DNA from: an uncultured Gammaproteobacteria bacterium
Lineage (GTDB): Bacteria; Pseudomonadota; Gammaproteobacteria; Eutrophobiales; Eutrophobiaceae
Direction: 5' to 3'
Length of the DNA stretch: 64,000 nucleotides
Assembly: GCA_958295485.1 (NCBI GenBank)
Contig: OY282354.1
Span: forward strand, 806,001 to 870,000
Positions 18,507 to 27,489 of this stretch are shown here, piece after piece; the first letter of the stretch is position 1; the number at the start of each line of letters is the position of its first letter. The translations under genes were made by a program, and so were the position numbers. The notes below the pieces were generated by a model. The model was not told where the DNA came from and searched no databases. It saw nothing but the letters and a program-made list of their open reading frames with translations.

Positions 18507-18779
18507 ATGGAGCTTGATCTACGCGAAGCGGGGGGGCGTCTTCCAGAGTTAGTCAACGCCGCTCGACAGGGTGGGCGCGTCGTTATAACAAAAGATGGTG
18601 AGCCGGCTGTTGAGCTCGTGCGCTGTCCCAAGCGCAAGCGCGGCGGGGTCGACTTCGATAAGCTGGAGGCCACGTGTAAACGCCTGGGGCTGTCGGGAGA
18701 CGGAGAGCGGTGGCCTGAAGAATTCAACGATCCGGCGTTCAGCCGCCAAGCGCTCGGACTCGACGAAGACGACGAATAG
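18507..18779 (+). CDS. Phd/YefM-type antitoxin
   Basis: A 90-residue protein. The N-terminal half (MELDLREAGGRLPELVNAAR, then GGRVVITKDGEPAVELV) is the Phd/YefM DNA-binding fold; the C-terminal tail with WPEEFNDPAFSRQALGLDEDDE is the acidic toxin-binding extension typical for PIN-toxin partners. Start ATG 18507 follows AGGAG at about 18491. Its stop (18777-18779) is directly followed by the PIN-like frame whose start codon is missing. Confidence 0.85.
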   Translation: MELDLREAGGRLPELVNAARQGGRVVITKDGEPAVELVRCPKRKRGGVDFDKLEATCKRLGLSGDGERWPEEFNDPAFSRQALGLDEDDE

Positions 18780-18793
18780 GGAGGCGAACTCGG

Positions 18794-19198
18794 GCGCGGG
18801 CGCTTCTTGACACATCTTACCTGTATGACTTTATGGGGGTGCCCGGACAGTTCTCCGATGCCGAACGCCGGTTCTTTGCCGACCACGAGGCGCAGCTATT
18901 TGTGAGCGTCGTGTCCATTTGGGAGATGCGGCTGAAGTACCAGGCTCGTCATCTGTCGGGCGAACGCAAGAACCCCTTCGCTCCGAATGACGTGGTTGCT
19001 GCGATTGCCGCGCTTGGGGAACAGGACGTGACCTTCCTGCCGATGGTTGTGAGTCACGCCGCACGGATACTCGAAACGCGTCTCGATCACAAGGACCCGT
19101 TCGACGAGCTTCTCCTTGTGCAAGCTCAGGAAGAGGGTCTTAAGCTCCTCACTGTCGATCGCCGGATCATTGGGTATCCACTGGCTATCACGGTGTAA
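18794..19198 (+). pseudogene. PIN-domain (VapC-type) toxin without usable start codon
   Basis: The frame reads RARALLDTSYLYDFMG and continues through FVSVVSIWEMRLKYQ, ILETRLDHKDPFDELLLVQAQ and LLTVDRRI, i.e. a nearly complete PIN ribonuclease with all acidic residues. Upstream of the first aspartate there is no ATG, GTG or TTG back to the antitoxin stop region; the likely original start (a codon before R-A-L-L-D) reads CGGGCGCGGGCG. The first downstream ATG (18833) would remove LLDTS with the first catalytic aspartate. I therefore score it as start-codon-lost or dependent on a non-standard start. Confidence 0.6.
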
Positions 19199-19256
19199 AG
19201 CGGTGGGCCGATAAATTCGACCAGCCATCTGCGCCGTCTTGTTAAAGGACGGGTGG

Positions 19257-21431
19257 TCAGTGCAGGGGGGTTCCATGGTCGGCTAACAATAATAATTCTA
19301 CTCCTTCGTCCACCAAGTCGCCGGCGGAGTAATGCAGTGACTGAACCACGCCGTCATGGGGCGCGGTAATGGCATGTTCCATCTTCATGGCTTCGAGTAT
19401 CAACAGGGCATCGCCTTGTTTTACTTGTTGCCCCTGTGTTGCCATTACTTCGATAATCCTGCCTGGCATGGGTGACATGAGATTGCCGGTTGCTTGTCCG
19501 TCATCCGCGTGGTCGGAATCGGAAATAATATCGAGTCGGTGGGTACTGCCGGCGTGAAACAGTGTCAGTTGTTGGTCGTTTTTAATGATTGTGACGTGTA
19601 GCCGCTCGTTGTCAAGGGTTGCCGTCAGTTGGTTGTCCTGGTCAAGGCGTCCGGCGGCGCGAATTAGTTGGTCGTCGGTCTGGATCAGGTATTTACTCCG
19701 GCAAGGGAGGCTTAGGGGGTTATCATGGCAAGGTGTCATAAATTCCCCCTTACCCAGGTTCTCTCCTTCCAGGGGGGAGGGAGTGGTGGGATGTCCCTCG
19801 TTGATACCCAGGCTCTCTCCTTCCGGGGGAGAGGGGGTGGTGGCGTTGGAGAGTTCTTTGCGTGAAGGAGGCGCTGGGGTGATCTTGATTTCATGCTCCC
19901 TGGTTCCATCATGGAAGCGGAAGCGTTCTTCGGTGACCAGGTTGGGTTGCCAGTTGTCCGTCAAATGCCAGGGGGAGGTCGGGTCGGGGGAAGTCGCGGC
20001 ATAATCGGCGGCTGATTTTTCCCGTTCGAGGACCTGGTGCAGCGCGGCTAAACCGAGAATGTCAATATTCACTGCGCCTGGAAACAGGTCGGCTTGGCGG
20101 CGTTCGATAAAACCCGTATCGAAGTCAGCTGATTGGAATGCTTCGTGCGAGATGATCGAGGCAAGAAAGTTTATATTGGTAATCACTCCCGCCACCTGTG
20201 TTTGACCCAGGGCCTCGCGCATACGCCGTAAACAGTTCGTGCGGTCACTGCCCCAGGCGATCAGCTTTGCGATCATCGGGTCATAGTGAATGGTGATGGA
20301 GTCCCCCTGTCTGACCCCGGCATCCACTCGTATGTGGGTCGAGTCGTTCGGAAAGCGCAGGTGGTTTAACCGGCCGATTGAGGGGAGAAAATGATTGCCG
20401 GGGTCTTCCGCGTAAATGCGCGCTTCCAATGCGTGGCCGTTGATGGAGAGCTGTTCCTGGGTCGCGGGGAGGCTCTCGCCGGCGGCGACCAATAATTGCC
20501 ACTCGACCAGGTCTTGACCGGTGATTAATTCGGTCACCGGGTGTTCGACTTGCAGGCGGGTATTCATTTCCATGAAATAGAACGCGCCGTCTTCGGCGAC
20601 GATGAACTCAACCGTGCCGGCGCCCGCATAATCGATGGCCCTGGCTGCGGCGATGGCGGTCTTGCCCATTGTTGCGCGTTTTTCATTATCCAGGCCGGGC
20701 GCCGGCGCCTCTTCCAGCACTTTCTGGTGGCGCCGTTGAATCGAGCAATCCCGTTCAAACAGGTGTACCGCATTACCGTGGTTATCGCAAAATATCTGGA
20801 TTTCCATATGGCGGGGCTTGCCTATATATTTCTCTATCAACACGTTGTCATCATTAAACGAGGACAGCGCTTCCCGCTTGGCGGCCTGGAGCGCATCGTT
20901 GAAGGCCTTTGCGCTCTCTACCGCGCGCATGCCTTTGCCACCGCCGCCGGCGGTTGCCTTGATCATGACGGGGAAGCCGATTTTCTCCGCCTCTTTTAAC
21001 AGCAACCGCGCAGCCTGATCAGCGCCGTGATAACCGGGGACAACGGGGACCCCGGCCTTTTGCATGAGGGACTTGGCGGCGCTCTTTGAGCCCATGGCCT
21101 CGATTGCTCCGGCCGGCGGGCCGATGAAGACAATGCCGTCGTCAGCGCAGGCCCGGGCAAATCCGGCGTTTTCCGAAAGGAAGCCGTAGCCGGGATGAAT
21201 GGCCTCGGCATTGGCGCGTTTCGCGACGGCCACCAACTTTTCTGCGTCAAGGTAGCTGTCCCTGGCCGGCGCGGGGCCTATGGCAAAGGCTTCGTCGGCC
21301 ATGGAGACGTGTTGCGCCCCGGCGTCGGCTGCCGAATAAACCGCAACGGTTTTAATGCCCAGTCGTTTTGCGGTACGGATGACGCGACAGGCGATTTCGC
21401 CGCGATTGGCTACCAGGATTTTGTTAAACAT
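19257..21431 (-). CDS. liuD: Biotin-containing acyl-CoA carboxylase alpha subunit (methylcrotonyl-CoA type)
   Basis: A 724-residue protein starting MFNKILVANRGEIACRVIRTA: biotin carboxylase N-domain, ATP-grasp with GGGGKGMR near residue 163, HMEIQIFCD, and the C-domain motif EMNTRLQVEHPVTE near 285. The C-terminal biotinyl domain has the acceptor lysine K683 in EAMKMEH. In liu operons this subunit carboxylates biotin for the 3-methylcrotonyl-CoA carboxylase of leucine breakdown. It is 13 bp downstream of liuC. Unusually, residues about 529-564, between the carboxylase and biotinyl parts, consist of two copies of the T-T-P-S-P-x-E-G-E block made by an in-frame palindromic insertion (see the separate repeat entry). 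The start was placed after 28 codons of upstream open frame because of the family N-terminus. Confidence 0.92.
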   Translation of the reverse strand: MFNKILVANRGEIACRVIRTAKRLGIKTVAVYSAADAGAQHVSMADEAFAIGPAPARDSYLDAEKLVAVAKRANAEAIHPGYGFLSENAGFARACADDGIVFIGPPAGAIEAMGSKSAAKSLMQKAGVPVVPGYHGADQAARLLLKEAEKIGFPVMIKATAGGGGKGMRAVESAKAFNDALQAAKREALSSFNDDNVLIEKYIGKPRHMEIQIFCDNHGNAVHLFERDCSIQRRHQKVLEEAPAPGLDNEKRATMGKTAIAAARAIDYAGAGTVEFIVAEDGAFYFMEMNTRLQVEHPVTELITGQDLVEWQLLVAAGESLPATQEQLSINGHALEARIYAEDPGNHFLPSIGRLNHLRFPNDSTHIRVDAGVRQGDSITIHYDPMIAKLIAWGSDRTNCLRRMREALGQTQVAGVITNINFLASIISHEAFQSADFDTGFIERRQADLFPGAVNIDILGLAALHQVLEREKSAADYAATSPDPTSPWHLTDNWQPNLVTEERFRFHDGTREHEIKITPAPPSRKELSNATTPSPPEGESLGINEGHPTTPSPLEGENLGKGEFMTPCHDNPLSLPCRSKYLIQTDDQLIRAAGRLDQDNQLTATLDNERLHVTIIKNDQQLTLFHAGSTHRLDIISDSDHADDGQATGNLMSPMPGRIIEVMATQGQQVKQGDALLILEAMKMEHAITAPHDGVVQSLHYSAGDLVDEGVELLLLADHGTPLH
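19741..19845. repeat. In-frame CTCTCC/GGAGAG palindromic insertion in liuD
   Basis: Two palindromic blocks (ggttctctccttccaggggg and ggctctctccttccggggga, each continuing into gagg or gaggg) sit inside the coding sequence, encoding TTPSPLEGEN and TTPSPPEGES. The frame is preserved. Related blocks lie in recB (about 55397) and recD (58466-58488). Confidence 0.85.
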
Positions 21432-21444
21432 GAACAGGGAACAT

Positions 21445-22233
21445 TTATTTAACCCACTTCGGTTTGCGCTTTTCCAGGAAGGCTGACAGGCCTTCCTTCC
21501 CCTCTTTCGATGCACGTATATCGGCTATGCGCTCACTGGTCATTTGCCTGAGTTCCCGCGTTGCCGGCTGGCCGGATACGTCAAACACCAGGCGTTTTGC
21601 CGCTCTCACTGCCTCGGGGCTGTTGGCTAATATGGTTTCGATGATTTTTTCCATGGCGTCGTCCAGTCGCGCTTCATCCATTACTTCGGAAATCAAGCCG
21701 AGCTCCTTTGCCCGGCCGGCGTCAAAGCGTTCCGCCGTTTGGAAATAACGACGGGCGTGTCCCTCGCCGATAGCGCGTATCGCGTAAGGACTGATGGTGG
21801 CGGGGATCAAACCGATTTTTGCTTCGCTGAACGCAAATCCGGCGTCAGTGGAAGCCAGCGCCACGTCGCAGCACGAGACCAGGCCGCAACCACCGCCTAA
21901 GGCCGCGCCTTGTACCCTGGCGATGGTGGGGATAGGAAGGAAGTTGAGTTTATAAAGCATCTCAGCCAGGGCATTGGCGTCACGGATGTTTTCTTCACGG
22001 GTGTTATGACCCATGCGTTTCATCCAGTCAAGGTCTGCGCCGGCCGAGAAATTTTTGCCATTCGAGCGCAACGCCATCACTTTCAAGGTGGCATCCTGAC
22101 TGATGCCGTCGAATACGTCGCTCAGTTCCGCAATGTAATCTTCGTTAAAGGCATTGTGTTTGTCGGGACGATTTAACGTGACTGTCGCCACGTTCCGGTC
22201 ATCGGTTGCATAAGTGATATAAGTGTATGACAT
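21445..22233 (-). CDS. liuC: Methylglutaconyl-CoA hydratase
   Basis: A 262-residue crotonase. It has VTLNRPDKHNAFNEDYI, the first oxyanion segment FSAGADLDWMKRM, the second GAALGGGCGLVSCCDV (catalytic region), and AEAKIGLIPATISPY. The M-K-R-M and G-C-G-L variants are characteristic of 3-methylglutaconyl-CoA hydratases (the AUH/LiuC group). It hydrates 3-methylglutaconyl-CoA to HMG-CoA, the step after LiuB/LiuD. It lies between liuB and liuD on the minus strand; the liuB side carries a 73-bp tandem repeat. Confidence 0.9.
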   Translation of the reverse strand: MSYTYITYATDDRNVATVTLNRPDKHNAFNEDYIAELSDVFDGISQDATLKVMALRSNGKNFSAGADLDWMKRMGHNTREENIRDANALAEMLYKLNFLPIPTIARVQGAALGGGCGLVSCCDVALASTDAGFAFSEAKIGLIPATISPYAIRAIGEGHARRYFQTAERFDAGRAKELGLISEVMDEARLDDAMEKIIETILANSPEAVRAAKRLVFDVSGQPATRELRQMTSERIADIRASKEGKEGLSAFLEKRKPKWVK

Positions 22234-22243
22234 GGCGCTCCCC

Positions 22244-22390
22244 GTTACATGCGGAACAGGCCAAACCGGGTCTGTTCCACCTGACTTTGATATTGTTATT
22301 CACGTCTTCACAAGATGTTACATGCGGAACAGGCCGAACCGGGTCTGTTCCACCTGACTTTGATATTGTTATTCACGTCTTTACAGGATG
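22244..22390 (-). repeat. 73-bp tandem repeat of the liuB 3' end (two extra copies)
   Basis: The motif gttacatgcggaacaggcc occurs at 22244, 22317 and 22390, an exact 73-bp period. Each copy contains the terminal liuB codons ([11 protein letters not shown] and its TAA) plus the following spacer. The liuC ribosome site region sits after the last copy. Confidence 0.95.
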
Positions 22391-23998
22391 TTACATGCGG
22401 AACAGGCCAAACCGGGTCTGTTCCACGGGCGCGTTCAAGGCGGCGGAAATGCTGAGCCCCAACACCCGGCGCGTGTCCCGGGGGGCGATAATCCCGTCGT
22501 CCCATAGCCGGGCGCTGGCATAATAAGGATGACCCTGGGTTTCGTATTGTTCCCGGATCGGCGTCTTGAACTCCTCCTGCGCCGATTCGGGCCAGTCCTC
22601 GCCCTTGGCCGCTAAATTATCCAACCTGACTTGCGCCAGTACGTTGGCGGCCTGCTCGCCCCCCATGACGGAGATACGGGCATTGGGCCACGTCCACAGG
22701 AAGCGCGGACTGTAAGCGCGCCCGCACATGCCATAGTTGCCGGCGCCAAAGCTGCCGCCGATGATCACGGTAAACTTGGGCACGCCGGTCGTGGCGACGG
22801 CTGTGACCATCTTGGCGCCGTCCTTGGCAATGCCACCCGCCTCGTATTTTTTTCCCACCATGAAACCGGTGATATTTTGCAGGAAAACCAACGGCACGTT
22901 TCGTTGGCTGCACAACTCGATAAAATGGGTCCCTTTCAGGGCTGATTCGGAGAATAAAATGCCGTTGTTGGCAATAATCCCAACGGGATAGCCGTAAATA
23001 TGGGCAAACCCGCAGACCAGGGTTGTGCCGTATAAGGGTTTGAACTCATCAAATCCGCTGCCGTCCACGATGCGGGCGATCACTTCACGTACCTCACAGG
23101 GCTTACGCGTATCCGGCGGGATAATGCCGTCAATCTCATCAACGGCATGTTCCGGCTCGACCGCTTCCCGCGTCTGCAAGGTAACGCGCTTGTTGGAATT
23201 GAAGTGGCTGACTGAGCGTCTTGCCAATTCCAGGGCGTGACGATCATTCAGGGCGTAGTAATCCGTTACGCCTGACAGGCGTGAATGCACGTCCGCGCCG
23301 CCTAATTCTTCCGCGTTGACCACCTCGCCCGTGGCCGCCTTGACCAACGGCGGGCCGCCTAAAAATATCGTCCCCTGATTTTTGACGATGATGCTTTCAT
23401 CGGACATGGCCGGCACGTAAGCGCCGCCAGCGGTGCAGGAACCCATGACGGCGGCAAGCTGTGGAATGCCCTTGGCCGACATGTTGGCTTGGTTATAGAA
23501 AATGCGACCGAAGTGGTCCCGGTCGGGAAATACTTCGTCTTGTTTTGGCAGGAAGGCGCCGCCCGAGTCCACCAGGTAGATACAGGGCAGGTGATTCATC
23601 TCGGCGATTTCCTGGGCGCGCAAATGTTTTTTTACCGTGATTGGATAGTAAGCGCCGCCCTTGACGGTAGCGTCGTTGGCCACCACCATGCACTCGCGTC
23701 CCGCCACGCGCCCGACGCCGGTAATGATGCCGGCGGCCGGCACGGCATCATCGTACATACCCCAGGCAGCCAATTGCGAGAGTTCCAAAAAGGGCGCGCC
23801 CGGGTCACACAGCTGCCTGATACGATCGCGGGGGAGTAGTTTGCCGCGGGACAGGTGTTTCTCCCTGGCGGTTTCACCGCCACCTTGCGCGATAGCGCTG
23901 ACTTTCTCATTCAGGTCATTTACCAGGGCCTGCATCGCCGTGGCGTTGGTCTTGAACTCATCGGATTGAGCGTTAATCGTTGTTTTCAGGATAGTCAT
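22391..23998 (-). CDS. liuB: Methylcrotonyl-CoA carboxylase beta (carboxyltransferase) subunit
   Basis: A 535-residue carboxyltransferase. It has [28 protein letters not shown], the [17 protein letters not shown] oxyanion/biotin segment, [25 protein letters not shown], and the C-terminal [27 protein letters not shown] acyl-CoA binding block. These identify the MCC-beta group of biotin-dependent carboxylases; it works with LiuD to form 3-methylglutaconyl-CoA from 3-methylcrotonyl-CoA. Both ends take part in local duplications: 177-bp copies at the liuA side and 73-bp copies at the liuC side. Confidence 0.92.
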   Translation of the reverse strand: MTILKTTINAQSDEFKTNATAMQALVNDLNEKVSAIAQGGGETAREKHLSRGKLLPRDRIRQLCDPGAPFLELSQLAAWGMYDDAVPAAGIITGVGRVAGRECMVVANDATVKGGAYYPITVKKHLRAQEIAEMNHLPCIYLVDSGGAFLPKQDEVFPDRDHFGRIFYNQANMSAKGIPQLAAVMGSCTAGGAYVPAMSDESIIVKNQGTIFLGGPPLVKAATGEVVNAEELGGADVHSRLSGVTDYYALNDRHALELARRSVSHFNSNKRVTLQTREAVEPEHAVDEIDGIIPPDTRKPCEVREVIARIVDGSGFDEFKPLYGTTLVCGFAHIYGYPVGIIANNGILFSESALKGTHFIELCSQRNVPLVFLQNITGFMVGKKYEAGGIAKDGAKMVTAVATTGVPKFTVIIGGSFGAGNYGMCGRAYSPRFLWTWPNARISVMGGEQAANVLAQVRLDNLAAKGEDWPESAQEEFKTPIREQYETQGHPYYASARLWDDGIIAPRDTRRVLGLSISAALNAPVEQTRFGLFRM

Positions 23999-24355
23999 GG
24001 CTCAGGTCGATTCCTCAAAAAGTTCCCGGCCAATGAGCATGCGTCGTATCTCACTGGCGCCGGGCGCGATAGCGCTGACTTTCTCCTTCAGGTCACTTGT
24101 CAGGGCCTGCATCGCCGTGGCGTTGGTCTTGAACTCATCGGATTGAGCGTTAATCGTTGTTTTCAGGATAGTCATGGCTCAGGTCGATTCCTCAAAAAGT
24201 TCCCGGCCAATGGACCTGCGTCGTGTCTCACTGGCGCCGGGCGCGATAGCGCTGACTTTCTCCTTCAGGTCACTTGTCAGGGCCTGCATCGCCGTGGCGT
24301 TGGTCTTGAACTCATCGGATTGAGCGTTAATCGTTGTTTTCAGGATAGTTATGGC
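23999..24355 (-). repeat. 177-bp tandem duplication spanning the liuA-liuB junction
   Basis: aggtcgattcctc starts at 24004, 24181 and 24358, an exact 177-bp period. Each extra copy holds the liuA C-terminal codons (GRELFEEST and stop), the spacer and the liuB N-terminal codons. Two extra copies exist; the spacer between real liuA and real liuB grew by about 354 bp. Confidence 0.95.
24002..24175 (-). pseudogene. Chimeric mini-ORF: LiuB N-terminus fused to LiuA C-terminus
   Basis: Fifty-seven codons from ATG 24173-24175: [20 protein letters not shown] (liuB start) runs on to [20 protein letters not shown] and FEEST (liuA end) with the liuA stop. The second extra copy at 24179-24352 codes for almost the same peptide, but its start codon is ATA (tat in place of cat at 24350-24352). 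The frame is preserved because 177 is a multiple of three. Confidence 0.85.
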
Positions 24356-25528
24356 TCAGGTCGATTCCTCAAAAAGTTCCCGGCCAATGAGCATGCGTCG
24401 TATCTCACTGGTGCCGCCGCCGATTTCATACAGTTTGGCGTCGCGCAGGAACCGTCCGGTGGGAAATTCGTTGATGTAGCCGTTGCCCCCCAGGGCCTGA
24501 ATTGCTTCCAGGGCCATCCAGGTAGCTTTCTCTCCGGCATAAAGGACGGCGCCGGCCGCATCTTTCCGGGCAGTCTCACCACGATCACAGGCCTTGGCAA
24601 CTGCATAAACGTATGCGCGACAGGCGTTCATGGTGGTGTACATGTCAGCAATTTTTCCCTGCATGAGTTGAAACTCGCCGATGGGTTTGCCGAATTGTTT
24701 ACGTTCATGCACGTAGGGCATGACCACGTCCATACAGGCCTGCATGATGCCTAATGGCCCGCCTGCCAGTACGGCTCGTTCGTAATCAAGCCCGCTCATC
24801 AGCACCCTTACGCCTTCATTAACCTGACCGAGTACGTTTTCCGCCGGGACTTCACAATCCCCGAATACCAGCTCACAGGTGTTGGAACCGCGCATGCCCA
24901 ACTTATCCAGCTTCTGCGCCGTGGAAAAACCCTTGAACCCTTTCTCGACGATAAAGGCGGTGATGCCGCGCGGGCCAGCGTTGACATCCGTCTTGGCGTA
25001 AACAATCAGGGTCTGCGCATCGGGGCCGTTAGTGATCCACATCTTGCTGCCGTTAAGGATGTACCTGTCGCCATTTTTATCAGCCCGCAGCTTCATGCTG
25101 ACTACATCAGAGCCGGCGCCGGTCTCGGACATGGCCAGGGCGCCCGGATGTTCACCGCTGATTAACCTGGGCAGGTATTTTCGTTTTTGTTGTTCATTGC
25201 CGTTACGTCTTACCTGGTTGACGCACAGGTTGGAGTGGGCGCCGTAGGACAATCCAATCGAAGCGGAGGCCCGGCTGATTTCTTCCATGGCGACCACGTG
25301 TTCCAGGTAACCCATGCCGGCGCCGCCGTAGGCCTCTTCCACGGTGATGCCGAGCAAGCCCATGTCACCCAGCTTTCGCCACATGTCTCGTGGAAATTCA
25401 TTGGTCTCGTCTATTTCGGCCGCGCAGGGGCTGATTTCCGTTTTGGCAAAATCATGCACGGTCTCGCGCAGCATATCGGCGGTTTCACCCAGGTCAAAAT
25501 TCAGGCCGGGGTAAGGGGCATGGTTCAT
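24356..25528 (-). CDS. liuA: Isovaleryl-CoA dehydrogenase
   Basis: A 390-residue acyl-CoA dehydrogenase. Features: FNWDLGET-like N-terminus, [54 protein letters not shown] (FAD/substrate loops), and [12 protein letters not shown] near residue 253, the glutamate of which (first E) is the catalytic base position used by isovaleryl-CoA dehydrogenases. C-terminal [15 protein letters not shown] is typical. It oxidises isovaleryl-CoA to 3-methylcrotonyl-CoA, the first step of the liu pathway. A LiuR-type operator lies just upstream (25544-25559). Confidence 0.93.
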   Translation of the reverse strand: MNHAPYPGLNFDLGETADMLRETVHDFAKTEISPCAAEIDETNEFPRDMWRKLGDMGLLGITVEEAYGGAGMGYLEHVVAMEEISRASASIGLSYGAHSNLCVNQVRRNGNEQQKRKYLPRLISGEHPGALAMSETGAGSDVVSMKLRADKNGDRYILNGSKMWITNGPDAQTLIVYAKTDVNAGPRGITAFIVEKGFKGFSTAQKLDKLGMRGSNTCELVFGDCEVPAENVLGQVNEGVRVLMSGLDYERAVLAGGPLGIMQACMDVVMPYVHERKQFGKPIGEFQLMQGKIADMYTTMNACRAYVYAVAKACDRGETARKDAAGAVLYAGEKATWMALEAIQALGGNGYINEFPTGRFLRDAKLYEIGGGTSEIRRMLIGRELFEEST

Positions 25529-25543
25529 AACGATTCTCTCAAG

Positions 25544-25559
25544 TTTACGTATACGTTAA
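25544..25559. promoter_or_regulatory. LiuR-type operator upstream of liuA
   Basis: TTTACGTATACGTTAA is a near-perfect dyad between the liuA start (25528) and the liuR stop (25578). Its form (T-T-x-A-C-G-T-x-x-A-C-G-T-x-A-A) matches the known LiuR consensus of proteobacteria, which controls branched-chain amino-acid catabolism. Inferred repression site of liuABCD. Confidence 0.75.
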
Positions 25560-25577
25560 TATCAGTAGAGGCATGTC

Positions 25578-25964
25578 TTAACCTTGGGCTACATTTTTCA
25601 GCAGTTTATCCAGGCAATTCTGTTCCACCTCATCCATGGTCTTCAAGGTAGCTTCCACGTCTTTCATTTTTTCCAGTAAAGCGCGCCGATGCTCTGTAAT
25701 TTTTTGACATAAACGCACTAACTGACGCGTGTCATTCGATTGTGAAGGATCATACATATCTATAATTTCCTTACATTCTTCCAAAGAAAAACCTAACCTT
25801 TTACCGCGTAACGTCAGTAACAACCGGGTTTTATCCCGCTCCGAATATATCCGGGTCTGCCCCCGTCTCGCCGGTGAGAGCAGGCCCTTATCCTCATAGA
25901 AACGCAGCGCCCTGGGGGTGACGCCGAATTGCCCCGCAAGATTTTTTATGGAATAGCCGGACAT
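25578..25964 (-). CDS. liuR: MerR-family regulator LiuR
   Basis: A 128-residue MerR-type regulator. The winged helix-turn-helix begins MSGYSIKNLAGQFGVTPRAL and continues RFYEDKGLLSPARRGQTRIYSERDKTR, followed by LGFSLEECKEIIDMYD and a long coiled-coil dimerisation helix. This is the arrangement of LiuR, which senses a leucine/isoleucine catabolic intermediate and controls liu genes. The gene lies directly upstream of liuA in the same direction and has its own operator dyad at 25983-25998. Auto-regulation is likely. Confidence 0.9.
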   Translation of the reverse strand: MSGYSIKNLAGQFGVTPRALRFYEDKGLLSPARRGQTRIYSERDKTRLLLTLRGKRLGFSLEECKEIIDMYDPSQSNDTRQLVRLCQKITEHRRALLEKMKDVEATLKTMDEVEQNCLDKLLKNVAQG

Positions 25965-25982
25965 CAGTCAACCCAACATAAA

Positions 25983-25998
25983 TTTACGTTAACGTCAA
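25983..25998. promoter_or_regulatory. LiuR-type operator upstream of liuR
   Basis: TTTACGTTAACGTCAA lies 18 bp upstream of the liuR start on the minus strand. It shares the ACGT-AACGT spacing with the box before liuA. It probably mediates auto-regulation. Confidence 0.75.
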
Positions 25999-26124
25999 CT
26001 TTAGCACAAAACCCCGAAAGATAAAATAAAATAAGAAAATAAAATAAGAGAAAATAAAATAAGGACACCCATAGATTAGGTTAGATGGAAATGGATCTGG
26101 GTTTTCTCCAGGAGGATCAAATAA

Positions 26125-26172
26125 GGACACCCATAAATTAGTATTTGGCCGAATGTCAATTTATGGGTGTCC
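26125..26172. repeat. REP hairpin (arms GGACACCCATAAATT / AATTTATGGGTGTCC), left of ATPase
   Basis: Arms of 15 bp at 26125-26139 and 26158-26172 with an 18-nt loop. The right arm is followed by ctaaactatg, as at 27464. Same arm sequence as the elements around the RAYT gene at 28.2-29.1 kb. Upstream (26030-26080) is a low-complexity (aaataaaat)n tract and a second, altered copy (ggacacccatagatt) at 26077-26091. Confidence 0.85.
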
Positions 26173-26225
26173 TAAACTATGTTGAGTGGAAAAATGCCTT
26201 GTTATTGCGCGATTTTCCGGTAAAA

Positions 26226-27383
26226 ATGGTACTTATGTATGCAAGATTACTGTCAAATCCAACTCAATCCGTTTTTCTATTCGGTCCTCGTGGAACCGGT
26301 AAGTCAACATGGATTCGCGAACGCTTTCCGAGCGCTGTTACTTACGACTTGCTTGATACTGGCGAGGCGCTGAGGCTCAGCAAAGAACCTCAAGTATTGT
26401 ATCGTGAGCTTGCGGCCCTGCCGGCTGGCGATTGGGCAGTGCTTGATGAGGTGCAGAGGGTGCCTGATTTATTGCATGAGGTGCATCGTCTTATTGAGTC
26501 TCACCGTCTCCGTTTTGTGCTCTGCGGCTCAAGCGCTCGCAAGCTTCGACGTGGCGGCGTGAACCTGCTGGCCGGCCGTGCCGTTACGACCTCCCTGTTT
26601 CCATTGGTATCAGCCGAACTGTCTTTCAACCTCAACCTGGAGCGGATTTTACTTTTCGGTGCGTTGCCTATGGCGGTTACAGGTGATAATCCGCAAGAGT
26701 ATCTTCGTGCCTATGCCGAGACCTACCTTGTCCAGGAAGTCCGGGCGGATGCCCTGACCCGCAACTGGGGCGCTTTTGCGCGCTTTCTCGAGATTGCCGC
26801 GCGCCAGAATGCCCAAGTCACCAATACCACCGGGATTGCTCGTGATGCGGGCATCAGTCGCCGAACCGTGCAGAATCATTTTGAGATTCTGACAGATACA
26901 CTGCTTGGCTATTGGCTGCCTCCCTGGAAATTGAAATCCGCGACAAAACAGGTGCGACAGAGCAAGTTCTATTTTTTCGATTGTGGGGTTGTCCGGGCGC
27001 TGAGCGGTCGACTACCCTATCCGCCTGTGGCTGAGGAGATGGGTCTCCTTGCGGAAACTTTTATCCTGAACGAACTGCGCGCCTACCTCAGTTATTCGGG
27101 CCGGCATTACCCGCTGTATTTTTGGCGGAACTACGATGGTACAGAAGTGGACGCGCTCTGCGAGACTGTGGAGGGTTTTGTCGCCATTGAAATCAAGGCA
27201 TCGTCGCGTTGGGACAAGCGCTTCAATCGTGGCTTACACCGGATCAGGGAAGATCTCGGCAGGGGAAAAACGAAGTGCTACGGCGTGTATCTGGGCGACC
27301 GGATGGCCCTTTGGGATGACGTGTGGGTCATGCCTGCCCTTGAGTTTCTCAAGCGCCTGTGGGCCGATGAAATCCTCCGCTGA
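26226..27383 (+). CDS. AAA ATPase with DUF4143 domain
   Basis: About 385 residues from ATG 26226 (an in-frame ATG at 26235 begins MYARLLSNPTQSVF, another candidate start). The P-loop FLFGPRGTGKSTWI lies near residues 14-27, the Walker B VLDEVQRVPDL near 79, and sensor CGSSARKL near 103. The second half has DUF4143 features: EYLRAYAETYLVQEVRAD, a winged helix around DAGISRRTVQNHFEIL, then FFDCGVVRALSG and the restriction-like KxxxxRxE-type box near VAIEIKASSRWD. Such ATPases are common in archaea and bacteria as mobile, often repeat-associated proteins of unclear role. The gene is flanked by matching REP hairpins. Confidence 0.85.
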   Translation: MVLMYARLLSNPTQSVFLFGPRGTGKSTWIRERFPSAVTYDLLDTGEALRLSKEPQVLYRELAALPAGDWAVLDEVQRVPDLLHEVHRLIESHRLRFVLCGSSARKLRRGGVNLLAGRAVTTSLFPLVSAELSFNLNLERILLFGALPMAVTGDNPQEYLRAYAETYLVQEVRADALTRNWGAFARFLEIAARQNAQVTNTTGIARDAGISRRTVQNHFEILTDTLLGYWLPPWKLKSATKQVRQSKFYFFDCGVVRALSGRLPYPPVAEEMGLLAETFILNELRAYLSYSGRHYPLYFWRNYDGTEVDALCETVEGFVAIEIKASSRWDKRFNRGLHRIREDLGRGKTKCYGVYLGDRMALWDDVWVMPALEFLKRLWADEILR

Positions 27384-27415
27384 CCGAAAAAGTGAAATAA
27401 GTGACATTGAAATAA

Positions 27416-27463
27416 GGACACCCATAAATTGATATCAAATCAAATGTTAATTTATGGGTGTCC
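27416..27463. repeat. REP hairpin right of the ATPase gene
   Basis: Arms ggacacccataaatt (27416-27430) and aatttatgggtgtcc (27449-27463) as in the left hairpin, again followed by ctaaactatg, then TGTTGAGG in place of TTGAGTGG. The two hairpins have the same arms and similar outward flanks, so the ATPase gene sits in a hairpin-delimited cassette. Confidence 0.85.
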
Positions 27464-27489
27464 TAAACTATGTGTTGAGGTGACCAGCT

